Assembly (NCBI GenBank): GCA_946539475.1
Contig: CAMNHM010000100.1
Span: 1 to 9,595 of the forward strand
From: an uncultured Prevotellaceae bacterium
GTDB lineage: Bacteria > Bacteroidota > Bacteroidia > Bacteroidales > Bacteroidaceae
DNA: 9,595 nt
Direction: 5' to 3'
Position numbers and translations under genes: made by a program. The notes below the pieces were generated by a model. It was not told the origin of the DNA, searched no databases, and worked only from the letters and a program-made list of their open reading frames with translations. Below are positions 1 through 5,342 of this stretch, one piece after another. Numbering within the stretch: the stretch's first letter is position 1; every line of letters starts with the position of its first letter.

Positions 1-442
1 CCTTGATGAACGTGGCGACGTTCTTGTTGGAGATGACGGTGCACTCGTACTCCTTGACGCCGAGTATGGACTCGTCGACGTGGATCTTGAGGTCGCCCTT
101 GACCTTGCACTGACAGCCCAGGCGCCAGTGGTTCTTGATCTCCTTACGGGTGAAATGGGACTTCTCTGAGTCGAGGATCTCTCCCCCACCCTCGAGCACC
201 TGCACCTTGCACTGTCCGCAGCTGGCCTTTCCGCCGCATGCCGACGGCAGGAAGATGCCGTTCTGGTTGAGCGTTGCCATGAGGTTGTTGCCCTGTGGCA
301 CGTTGAGCACGCGGTCGCCGTTGACGGTGATATTGACATTGCCCGACGGCGAGAGATACTTACGTGCTACGAGTAGTACGACGACGATGGCGAGGATCGT
401 CACGAGGAATACTAGGATGCTGTAAAGAATAAACTGTACCAT
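1..442 (-). CDS. nqrF: Na+-translocating NADH:quinone reductase subunit F, N-terminal part (cut by window edge)
   Basis: NqrF is the NADH-oxidising entry subunit of the Na+-pumping NADH:quinone oxidoreductase; it passes electrons from NADH through FAD to a 2Fe-2S centre on the cytoplasmic side. Translating the minus strand from ATG at 442 gives 147 codons and no stop before the edge. Residues 3-26 form one hydrophobic helix, the usual NqrF membrane anchor. Residues 35-127 form a plant-type ferredoxin domain with C69, C75, C78 and C110 as likely cluster ligands (motif CGGKASCGQC, then a distal C); C112 is a nearby extra cysteine. The numbering is within one residue of the Vibrio cholerae protein. 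The FAD- and NADH-binding domains, roughly 260 further residues by family length, lie outside the window. The gene is last of the visible operon, 21 nt after nqrE, with a good ribosome binding site. Identity is very secure; completeness cannot be judged. Confidence 0.96.
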   Translation of the reverse strand, partial: MVQFILYSILVFLVTILAIVVVLLVARKYLSPSGNVNITVNGDRVLNVPQGNNLMATLNQNGIFLPSACGGKASCGQCKVQVLEGGGEILDSEKSHFTRKEIKNHWRLGCQCKVKGDLKIHVDESILGVKEYECTVISNKNVATFIK

Positions 443-453
443 ATTGCGTGAGT

Positions 454-460
454 CCTCCTT
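454..460 (-). promoter_or_regulatory. Shine-Dalgarno site of nqrF
   Basis: The minus strand reads AAGGAGG, 11 nt before the ATG at 442. It is a near-perfect anti-16S match and supports this start. Such sites are not the rule in Bacteroidota, and in this operon only nqrC, nqrE and nqrF have one. Confidence 0.7.
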
Positions 461-463
461 TAT

Positions 464-1090
464 TTAGATGTTAAGACCCGAGAAGCACATCATGGCCATT
501 GCCATGAGTCCTACGGTGATAAAGGTGATGCCGAGTCCCTGCAGAGGCTTGGGCACGTCGCAGTACTGCATCTTCTCGCGGATGGCTCCCAGCGAGACGA
601 TGGCCAGCGTCCACCCGATGCCCGAACCGAGCGCATAGACCATAGCGTCCCAGACGCTGGTGATGGCCTGCGTGTTGGAGGGATCGAGTAGTATGCGCTG
701 CTGCATGAAGAGCGATGCTCCCATGATGGCGCAGTTGACGGCGATGAGTGGCAGGAAGATGCCCAGTGCGGCATAGAGCGACGGTGAATATTTCTCGACG
801 ACCATCTCCACGAGCTGCACGATGCCGGCAATGACGGCGATGAAGAGTATGAACGACAGGTAGCTCAGGTCGACGCCCTGGATGAGGCAGTCGGGGCCCA
901 GCACCTTTGTCTGCAGCAGATAGTCGACGGGGACGGTGACGAAGAGCACGAACGTCACGGCCATACCCAGCCCGAGCGATGTCTTCACGGTCTTCGACAC
1001 TGCCAGATAGGAGCACATGCCGAGGAAGAAGGCGAAAATCATGTTGTCGACGAAGATCGACCTGAAAAATAGACTTATTGCGTGTTCCAT
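464..1090 (-). CDS. nqrE: Na+-translocating NADH:quinone reductase subunit E
   Basis: NqrE is an integral membrane subunit of Na+-NQR that, with its inverted-topology paralogue NqrD, holds a 2Fe-2S cluster in the middle of the membrane and passes electrons from NqrF towards the FMN of NqrC. The 208 residues match the family length and are almost entirely hydrophobic, consistent with six membrane helices. Two cysteines sit exactly where the Vibrio cholerae cluster ligands are: C26 (in [12 protein letters not shown]) and C120 (in [10 protein letters not shown]). The ATG at 1090 lies 3 nt after the nqrD stop, and its AAGGAG site (1100-1105) is inside the last codons of nqrD, so the two are probably translationally coupled. 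Identity is secure; RnfA/RsxA is the paralogous alternative, excluded by the surrounding nqr genes. Confidence 0.97.
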   Translation of the reverse strand: MEHAISLFFRSIFVDNMIFAFFLGMCSYLAVSKTVKTSLGLGMAVTFVLFVTVPVDYLLQTKVLGPDCLIQGVDLSYLSFILFIAVIAGIVQLVEMVVEKYSPSLYAALGIFLPLIAVNCAIMGASLFMQQRILLDPSNTQAITSVWDAMVYALGSGIGWTLAIVSLGAIREKMQYCDVPKPLQGLGITFITVGLMAMAMMCFSGLNI

Positions 1091-1093
1091 AAC

Positions 1094-1717
1094 TTATTTC
1101 TCCTTATAAAAGTATGCACGATGTACCCAAATCACAATACCTACGAGGATGAGGGCCATAGCGGGCATGGTCATCATACCATTGTTGAGGTAGCCGGCTT
1201 CGTAGGCTCCGTCGGGAATGATCTGGAAGCCCAGGAGTGAGCCGCGCCCTAAGAATTCGCGGACTGCTCCCACGATGACCAGGATCATGGCGTAGCCCAG
1301 GCCGTTGCCTATTCCGTCGAGGAACGAGGGCCACGGCTTGTTCTGCATGGCGAACGCCTCCAGGCGTCCCATCAGGATGCAGTTGGTGATGATCAGTCCG
1401 ACGTAGACCGACAGCTGCACGCTGACGTCGTAGACGTAGGCCTTGAGCACCTGGGAGACGATGGTGACGAGCGCTGCCACTACCACCAGCTGTACGACGA
1501 TGCGTATGCGGTTGGGGATGGTGTTGCGCAGGATGGAAATGATCACGTTGGAGAAGGCGGTGATGACCGTCACTGCCAGTCCCATAACGATGGCAGGCTT
1601 CAGCTGGCTGGTGACAGCGAGTGCCGAGCAGATGCCAAGCACCTGCACGAGGATGGGATGGTCGAGGTTGAGCGGATTGGTCAGTACCTCTTTGTTCTGT
1701 TTACTAAATAATGCCAT
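1094..1717 (-). CDS. nqrD: Na+-translocating NADH:quinone reductase subunit D
   Basis: NqrD is the partner of NqrE in the membrane core of Na+-NQR; together they bind the intramembrane 2Fe-2S cluster and are part of the Na+ path. The 207-residue product is of normal length with about six hydrophobic segments. C30 (in LGICSALAV) and C113 (in TNCILMGRLE) match the cluster cysteines known from Vibrio cholerae (29 and 112), offset by one residue. The family stretch around residues 131-160 (FLDGIGNGLGYAMILVIVG, then the REFLG motif) is intact. The ATG at 1717 is the natural start; no Shine-Dalgarno sequence precedes it. Instead an array of AT-rich heptamers begins 5 nt upstream, which may keep the initiation region unstructured (inference). 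RnfE is the paralogous alternative, ruled out by context. Confidence 0.97.
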   Translation of the reverse strand: MALFSKQNKEVLTNPLNLDHPILVQVLGICSALAVTSQLKPAIVMGLAVTVITAFSNVIISILRNTIPNRIRIVVQLVVVAALVTIVSQVLKAYVYDVSVQLSVYVGLIITNCILMGRLEAFAMQNKPWPSFLDGIGNGLGYAMILVIVGAVREFLGRGSLLGFQIIPDGAYEAGYLNNGMMTMPAMALILVGIVIWVHRAYFYKEK

Positions 1718-1722
1718 ATTCT

Positions 1723-1757
1723 TAATTAGTAATTAGTAATGAGTAATTAGTAATTAT
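1723..1757. repeat. AT-rich heptamer tandem array in the nqrC-nqrD spacer
   Basis: Five 7-bp units lie head to tail on the plus strand: TAATTAG, TAATTAG, TAATGAG, TAATTAG and TAATTAT, with two units changed at one base. The array fills nearly the whole spacer between the nqrC stop (1760) and the nqrD start (1717), ending 5 nt before the nqrD ATG. On the coding strand it reads as CTAATTA repeats. TAATTA is its own reverse complement, so hairpins between units are possible but would be weak. Origin by slippage is likely; any regulatory effect is conjecture. Confidence 0.85.
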
Positions 1758-1759
1758 GA

Positions 1760-2599
1760 TTACTCTGCTAACGGCTTGTCGTCGCAGCAGCTGGCGGCTG
1801 TCTTCTCACCTTCGCAGCAGTCGGGGGCAGCTTTCTCACCTTCGCAGCAGTCGGGGGCAGCTTTCTCACCTTCGCAGCAGTCGGAGGCCGTCTTCTCACC
1901 TTCGCAGCAGTCGGAGGCAGCTTTCTCACCTTCGCAGCAGTCGGAGGCATGTCCATCACAACAGGAGTCTGATGTGGAGGAAGACTTAAAATAGGTGATG
2001 GCTGCTGCTTTCAGGCCAACCTTCAGCATGTCGTTAACGCCATTGGAAGTCAGCGTGGCACCCGTCACGCAGTCGACCTGCGTCTCGGGGTCCTCCACTT
2101 TCTTCACGACCGAAAGTGCCACATCGCCATTGGCAAAGACCTTCTTGCCAATAAATTTCTCCTGCCAAGCCTGAGAATCCTTAATCTCAGCACCCAGGCC
2201 AGCCGTCTCACTCTCATGGTTGAAATAGGCACCATAGACTGTGGGCGTGTCTTCACCATGAATAGCGATAAAGCCACTGATTCCGCCCCAGAGACCCATA
2301 CCCTTGAGGCTAAACACCATGATCTCCTCGTCATTGACAAGACAGGCATAGGCTTTCTGACCTTCGAGGTCGATCTCGGCTTTCACCACTTCGGCATATT
2401 TAGCCTCGGCAGCAGCATCGTCCAGACCGCGGAGATTGAGCGAGTTCAGGATCTGCTTCTTCACGTCGAGCTCTACGTTAGCCTCCTGCCTGCTCTTGAG
2501 AGCCGACGACACGAAAGCCAGCAGAAACGCTACGACGACAACCAGTATCGCGCTATATATAATAATGTACGCGTTAGAATTCGTATTTAGCTTACTCAT
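1760..2599 (-). CDS. nqrC: Na+-translocating NADH:quinone reductase subunit C with a repetitive Cys-Cys tail
   Basis: NqrC carries a covalently bound FMN and relays electrons from the NqrD/NqrE iron-sulphur cluster to NqrB; its flavin domain lies on the periplasmic side, anchored by an N-terminal helix. Here residues 11-31 are that helix. Residues about 95-202 form the FMN-binding domain, including WGGISGF (104-110), ETAGLGAEI (131-139) and the flavinylation motif D176-C-V-T-G-A-T182, in which T182 is the expected phosphoester-linked residue. The odd part is residues 206-279: a Ser-rich joint (SSSTSDS) and then seven CC pairs at 213, 221, 231, 241, 251, 261 and 271. The middle five are in decapeptide repeats of the form (S/P)DCCEGEK(A/T)A; the first and last are diverged. 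The tail has 14 of the protein's 16 cysteines and is acidic. The family normally ends soon after the FMN domain. The ATG at 2599 overlaps the nqrB stop by 4 nt (ATGA) and has AGGAGGT 5-6 nt upstream. Identity is secure; the role of the tail is unknown. Confidence 0.96.
   Translation of the reverse strand: MSKLNTNSNAYIIIYSAILVVVVAFLLAFVSSALKSRQEANVELDVKKQILNSLNLRGLDDAAAEAKYAEVVKAEIDLEGQKAYACLVNDEEIMVFSLKGMGLWGGISGFIAIHGEDTPTVYGAYFNHESETAGLGAEIKDSQAWQEKFIGKKVFANGDVALSVVKKVEDPETQVDCVTGATLTSNGVNDMLKVGLKAAAITYFKSSSTSDSCCDGHASDCCEGEKAASDCCEGEKTASDCCEGEKAAPDCCEGEKAAPDCCEGEKTAASCCDDKPLAE
1801..1950. repeat. Five-copy 30-bp in-frame tandem repeat encoding the NqrC Cys-Cys decapeptides
   Basis: Five consecutive 30-bp units start at 1801, 1831, 1861, 1891 and 1921. 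Each holds the invariant plus-strand core TTCTCACCTTCGCAGCAGTC. Units differ only at a few positions: one G/A change that turns Pro into Ser, and a linked block giving Lys-Ala (AAA GCT) or Lys-Thr (AAG ACG). Diverged partial units flank the array on both sides (about 1774-1800 and 1951-1974); the one encoding the first CC pair uses TGT TGT, while the perfect units use TGC TGC. Thirty is a multiple of three, so gain or loss of a unit keeps the nqrC frame open. The near identity suggests recent expansion or homogenisation. Confidence 0.95.
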
Positions 2600-3753
2600 T
2601 TTGTACCTCCTCTCTTCATTCGTTTCGATACATTGCGCTCCACGACGAAATGGTCGATCGTGGGAGCAAACATATTCATCAGCAGGATGGCGAGCATCAT
2701 ACCCTCAGGATAACCCGGATTGAGAACGCGGATGACGATGGCCATCACGCCAATCAGGGCTCCGTAGATCCACTTGCCAGTCTCGGTGCGAGCCGATGTC
2801 ACGGGATCGGTAGCCATGAAAACGGCACCAAAGGCAAAGCCGCCGAGCAGGAGATGCTCGTACCAGGGGATGGGCGTCTGGCCAAGGGCTGCAAAGAGTG
2901 CTGCCGTCAGGGCTCCTCCTGCGAAGACGCTCAGCATCGTCTTCCAGGAAGCGATACCCATCACGAGCAGGATCAGGGCTCCGATAGCAATGGCAACGAC
3001 CGACGTCTCGCCTATCGATCCGGGTATGAAACCTGTGATCATCTGGCAGAGCGAGACGTCAGGCAGCGCACCCTGACCGACAACAGCCAGCGGTGTTGCC
3101 TGCGTGAAGCCGTCGACGAGGGTGTTGCCCAGTCCACATATCTGCTCGTCGGCCACCCAAACCTTGTCGCCGCTCATCATCGAGGGATAGGCAAAGAAGA
3201 GGAAGGCACGACATACGAGTGCGGGATTGAAGATATTCATGCCTGTACCGCCGAAGATCTCTTTGCCGATAATCACAGCGAAAGCCACGGCGATGGCAAG
3301 TATCCACAACGGGCAGTTGACGGGAATAATCATCGGGATGATGATGCCCGATACGAGGAATCCTTCCTGAATCTCCTCACCCTTCCACTGCGCCCAGGCA
3401 AACTCGATGCCCAGACCTACTATATAGCTGACCAGGATCTTGGGCAGCACAGCCAGGAAACCGTAGAAGAAGATGCTTAGGAAGGAGGCCGACTCCAACG
3501 TTCCTGCTGCCAGGTAGTTCTGATAGCCAACGTTGTACATACCAAAAAGCAATGCAGGCATCAATGCCAGCACCACCATCGACATGATGCGCTTCGAATC
3601 GATGGCATCATGGATGTGCACACCTGTCTGCGACGTCCGGTTCGGGACGAAGAGGAAGGTATCGAAGCCGTCGAAGAGGGAGTGCAGGGCGTGGAGCTTG
3701 CCATCCTTCTCGAAGTTCGGCTTTATCTTGTTGAGGTAATTTCTTAAAAACAT
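2596..3753 (-). CDS. nqrB: Na+-translocating NADH:quinone reductase subunit B
   Basis: NqrB is the largest membrane subunit of Na+-NQR. It holds a covalent FMN and a riboflavin, takes electrons from NqrC, and is central to quinone reduction and Na+ translocation. The product is 385 residues with many hydrophobic segments after residue 55. Family marks visible are GGTGMNIFNPAL (168-179), the flavin attachment motif D214-G-F-T-Q-A-T220 with T220 as expected FMN-bearing residue, FMATDPVTSA (312-321), and GYPEGMMLAILLMN (347-360) close to the C-terminus. RnfD shares several of these but lacks the long cytoplasmic N-terminal stretch seen here (residues 1-55). The length is a little below that of Vibrio cholerae NqrB. 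ATG at 3753 follows nqrA by 41 nt and has no Shine-Dalgarno site, only the AT-rich leader common in Bacteroidota. The stop overlaps the nqrC start as ATGA. Confidence 0.97.
   Translation of the reverse strand: MFLRNYLNKIKPNFEKDGKLHALHSLFDGFDTFLFVPNRTSQTGVHIHDAIDSKRIMSMVVLALMPALLFGMYNVGYQNYLAAGTLESASFLSIFFYGFLAVLPKILVSYIVGLGIEFAWAQWKGEEIQEGFLVSGIIIPMIIPVNCPLWILAIAVAFAVIIGKEIFGGTGMNIFNPALVCRAFLFFAYPSMMSGDKVWVADEQICGLGNTLVDGFTQATPLAVVGQGALPDVSLCQMITGFIPGSIGETSVVAIAIGALILLVMGIASWKTMLSVFAGGALTAALFAALGQTPIPWYEHLLLGGFAFGAVFMATDPVTSARTETGKWIYGALIGVMAIVIRVLNPGYPEGMMLAILLMNMFAPTIDHFVVERNVSKRMKRGGTK
2605..2611 (-). promoter_or_regulatory. Shine-Dalgarno site of nqrC
   Basis: The minus strand reads AGGAGGT with 5 nt before the nqrC ATG at 2599. 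It lies within the last codons of nqrB (RGGTK), so nqrC translation is probably coupled to that of nqrB through the ATGA overlap. Confidence 0.7.
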
Positions 3754-3794
3754 AGTTCTTATTTACTAATGGACGATTGCATGATTGGACGGAG

Positions 3795-5159
3795 TTACGA
3801 ATTCTCCTTTCGCAGATTGTCGAGTCCCTCCCTGACGATGCGCTGTAGCTCGAGCTTTGAAGAGTCGACGAACTCTGCCAGCGCAAAATCCTCGGGGCTG
3901 ACCTCGTAGATGCCCAGTTGCTCCATACGGTCGATATCGCCCGTGATGATAGCCTTGATAAGGTATTCGCCGTAGATATCCATGGGCAGCACACGATCGT
4001 ACTCGCCACTCATGATCATGTGGCGCTCGCCGCCCTTGATACGGGCGTCGAGGGCATAGCGACGCTTGCCCTGCAACCAGGAAAAATAGCTGCGACTGAC
4101 GGAGAACTGTTTCAGGCGAGGCATGATCCAGCCTGCCAACTCGTCGACATCATCGCCCTCGGGAATAACGGTCAGCTCAGAGCTGTGAGCACCGAGGTAG
4201 CCGTCCTTCGTCGTCTGGCGCCCAGTCAGCACGTTGCCGTTGATGATGCGCACGTGGTGCGACTCGTCGTAGCTATTGGCAAGCAGCGTCTGTAGCTCCT
4301 GTCCAACGAGCATCTCGACGTGGCAGGGCTTTTTCAGCTCGCTGCCGCAGAAGGCCACAAGTCGGCGCAGGTCTACACGACCCGTGTTAAACAGGCGACC
4401 GATGAAAAGCACTACCGTCGGGTCGCCGACGGTCCACACCACTTCACCCTTGTTCACAGCGTCAGTGTGGTTCACCTGTACGCCGACATTGCCGGCAGGA
4501 CACTTGCCGTCGTAGATGGTCAGATCGACAAACTGCTCTACGCCGCGCTGTTGCAGCACCGCCTGGAAATCGGGCTGTATGCCCAGTCCGAGATGCACCT
4601 TCGCAATCTTCGACAACGCCAGCAGGCCCGTCACGAAGTCTTCCTCCTGCCCCTTCACCTCGAACTCGAAGCGACAAGCGAGTGGCTTATCCCTCAGCGC
4701 AGAGACGAAGATAGCCTTAGGAAGCACAGAAGGATTGGTAGAGACAGCGTATGGCAACTGATTGATGTATCCGAAGATACCGGCATCAAGCAACGACTGA
4801 AGGACCGCCTTCCCGTCCATTGCCGACACATCACGCTTGCCATAGTCCACATACGTCTGCTGCTGGTCGGCCTCAACCTTCACGCAGAGCACTTTCCTGC
4901 GTTCACCGCGCTCAACTGCTGTCACACGACCGCTGACGGGCGAGGCAAACTTCACTTCGGGATACTGCTTGTTCACAAACAGCGCATCCCCCGCTTTGAC
5001 CACATCGCCCTCCTTGACCACGACCTTCGGAGTCACTCCCTCGAAATCGTCGGGCACTAAAGCATAATGCCCACTCGATTTAAGGCTGATACGCTCCTCG
5101 GAAGCACTGCCCTTCAGGCGAATGTCTAAGCCCTTGTGTAGCTTTACTAGATTTGCCAT
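3795..5159 (-). CDS. nqrA: Na+-translocating NADH:quinone reductase subunit A
   Basis: NqrA is the largest soluble subunit of Na+-NQR, attached on the cytoplasmic face, and is linked to the ubiquinone and inhibitor site together with NqrB; it carries no iron-sulphur or covalent flavin centre. The 454 residues match the family length. Residues about 1-95 form a biotinyl/lipoyl-like barrel (GDVVKAGDALFVN at 51-63, FASPVSGRVTAV at 71-82). The conserved core CPAGNVGVQVNH (220-231), TVGDPTVVLFIGRLFNTG (243-260) and the C-terminal SPEDFALAEFVD (421-432) are typical of NqrA. RnfC is related but would have ferredoxin-type cysteine clusters, which are absent. This is the first gene of the operon: the ATG at 5159 lies about 43 nt downstream of a good promoter -7 box. 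No Shine-Dalgarno sequence is seen; the leader is AT-rich. Confidence 0.97.
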   Translation of the reverse strand: MANLVKLHKGLDIRLKGSASEERISLKSSGHYALVPDDFEGVTPKVVVKEGDVVKAGDALFVNKQYPEVKFASPVSGRVTAVERGERRKVLCVKVEADQQQTYVDYGKRDVSAMDGKAVLQSLLDAGIFGYINQLPYAVSTNPSVLPKAIFVSALRDKPLACRFEFEVKGQEEDFVTGLLALSKIAKVHLGLGIQPDFQAVLQQRGVEQFVDLTIYDGKCPAGNVGVQVNHTDAVNKGEVVWTVGDPTVVLFIGRLFNTGRVDLRRLVAFCGSELKKPCHVEMLVGQELQTLLANSYDESHHVRIINGNVLTGRQTTKDGYLGAHSSELTVIPEGDDVDELAGWIMPRLKQFSVSRSYFSWLQGKRRYALDARIKGGERHMIMSGEYDRVLPMDIYGEYLIKAIITGDIDRMEQLGIYEVSPEDFALAEFVDSSKLELQRIVREGLDNLRKENS

Positions 5160-5201
5160 TATGATGTTTTATTAATAAGATGTACACGCTTATATGGGCT
5201 G

Positions 5202-5232
5202 CAAAGTTATAAAAAAAAGTGAGAAATACAAA
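5202..5232 (-). promoter_or_regulatory. Promoter of the nqr operon (Bacteroidota sigma-ABfr type)
   Basis: On the minus strand a TTTG (5229-5232) is followed after 19 nt by TAACTTTG (5202-5209). The second fits the Bacteroidota -7 consensus TAnnTTTG exactly, and the first is a perfect -33 core at the expected distance. Transcription would start near 5195, giving a leader of roughly 36 nt before nqrA. This is the only strong match in the intergenic region facing left. Confidence 0.75.
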
Positions 5233-5280
5233 AAGAAACGCGAGAAAAGGTTAATTTCAGCCTCCTTTTTATACGCTTTC

Positions 5281-5312
5281 CTTGCCTATGTCAATTTTTT
5301 CTTGTACTTTTG
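5281..5312 (+). promoter_or_regulatory. Promoter of the tamB-family gene (Bacteroidota type)
   Basis: CTTG (5281-5284), one mismatch from the -33 box TTTG, is followed after 20 nt by TACTTTTG (5305-5312), an exact fit to TAnnTTTG. The start of transcription would be near 5319, leaving a leader of about 24 nt. It lies back to back with the nqr promoter; 48 bp separate the two -33 boxes, and I see no clear operator-like palindrome between them. Confidence 0.75.
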
Positions 5313-5333
5313 CACATCAAACAAAGAACTCCC

Positions 5334-5340
5334 AGGGAGG
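5334..5340 (+). promoter_or_regulatory. Shine-Dalgarno-like site of the tamB-family gene
   Basis: AGGGAGG lies only 2 nt before the ATG at 5343, closer than the usual 5-9 nt. It still marks this ATG as the likely start, because the frame encodes a basic N-terminus and membrane anchor immediately after it and there is no nearby alternative ATG in frame. Confidence 0.5.
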
Positions 5341-5342
5341 CG

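Noticed and set aside
1094..1717. Rnf complex instead of Nqr
   Set aside because: RnfA/RnfE and NqrE/NqrD are paralogues, but the presence of nqrA without ferredoxin clusters and of the NqrF ferredoxin-type N-terminus fixes the complex as Na+-NQR.
1801..1950. Possible CRISPR array
   Set aside because: Units are directly adjacent with no unique spacers and lie in frame inside nqrC, so it is a coding tandem repeat.
1776..1994. Plus-strand frame with FSPSQQS repeats
   Set aside because: The repeat is the antisense reading of the 30-bp nqrC array; because 30 is a multiple of three, every frame looks repetitive there.
2650..3480. 276-codon plus-strand frame opposite nqrB
   Set aside because: Antisense to an unmistakable NqrB; the translation is low in hydrophobic order and rich in His/Asp/Gly, typical of a shadow frame.
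3754..3794. Possible terminator or repeat in the nqrA-nqrB spacer
   Set aside because: Only a loose duplication (GGACGATTG and GATTGGACGG) is visible; there is no stable GC stem followed by a T-run, so nothing can be called.
4320..5060. 246-codon plus-strand frame opposite nqrA
   Set aside because: Shadow of NqrA with no promoter, ribosome site or family resemblance.
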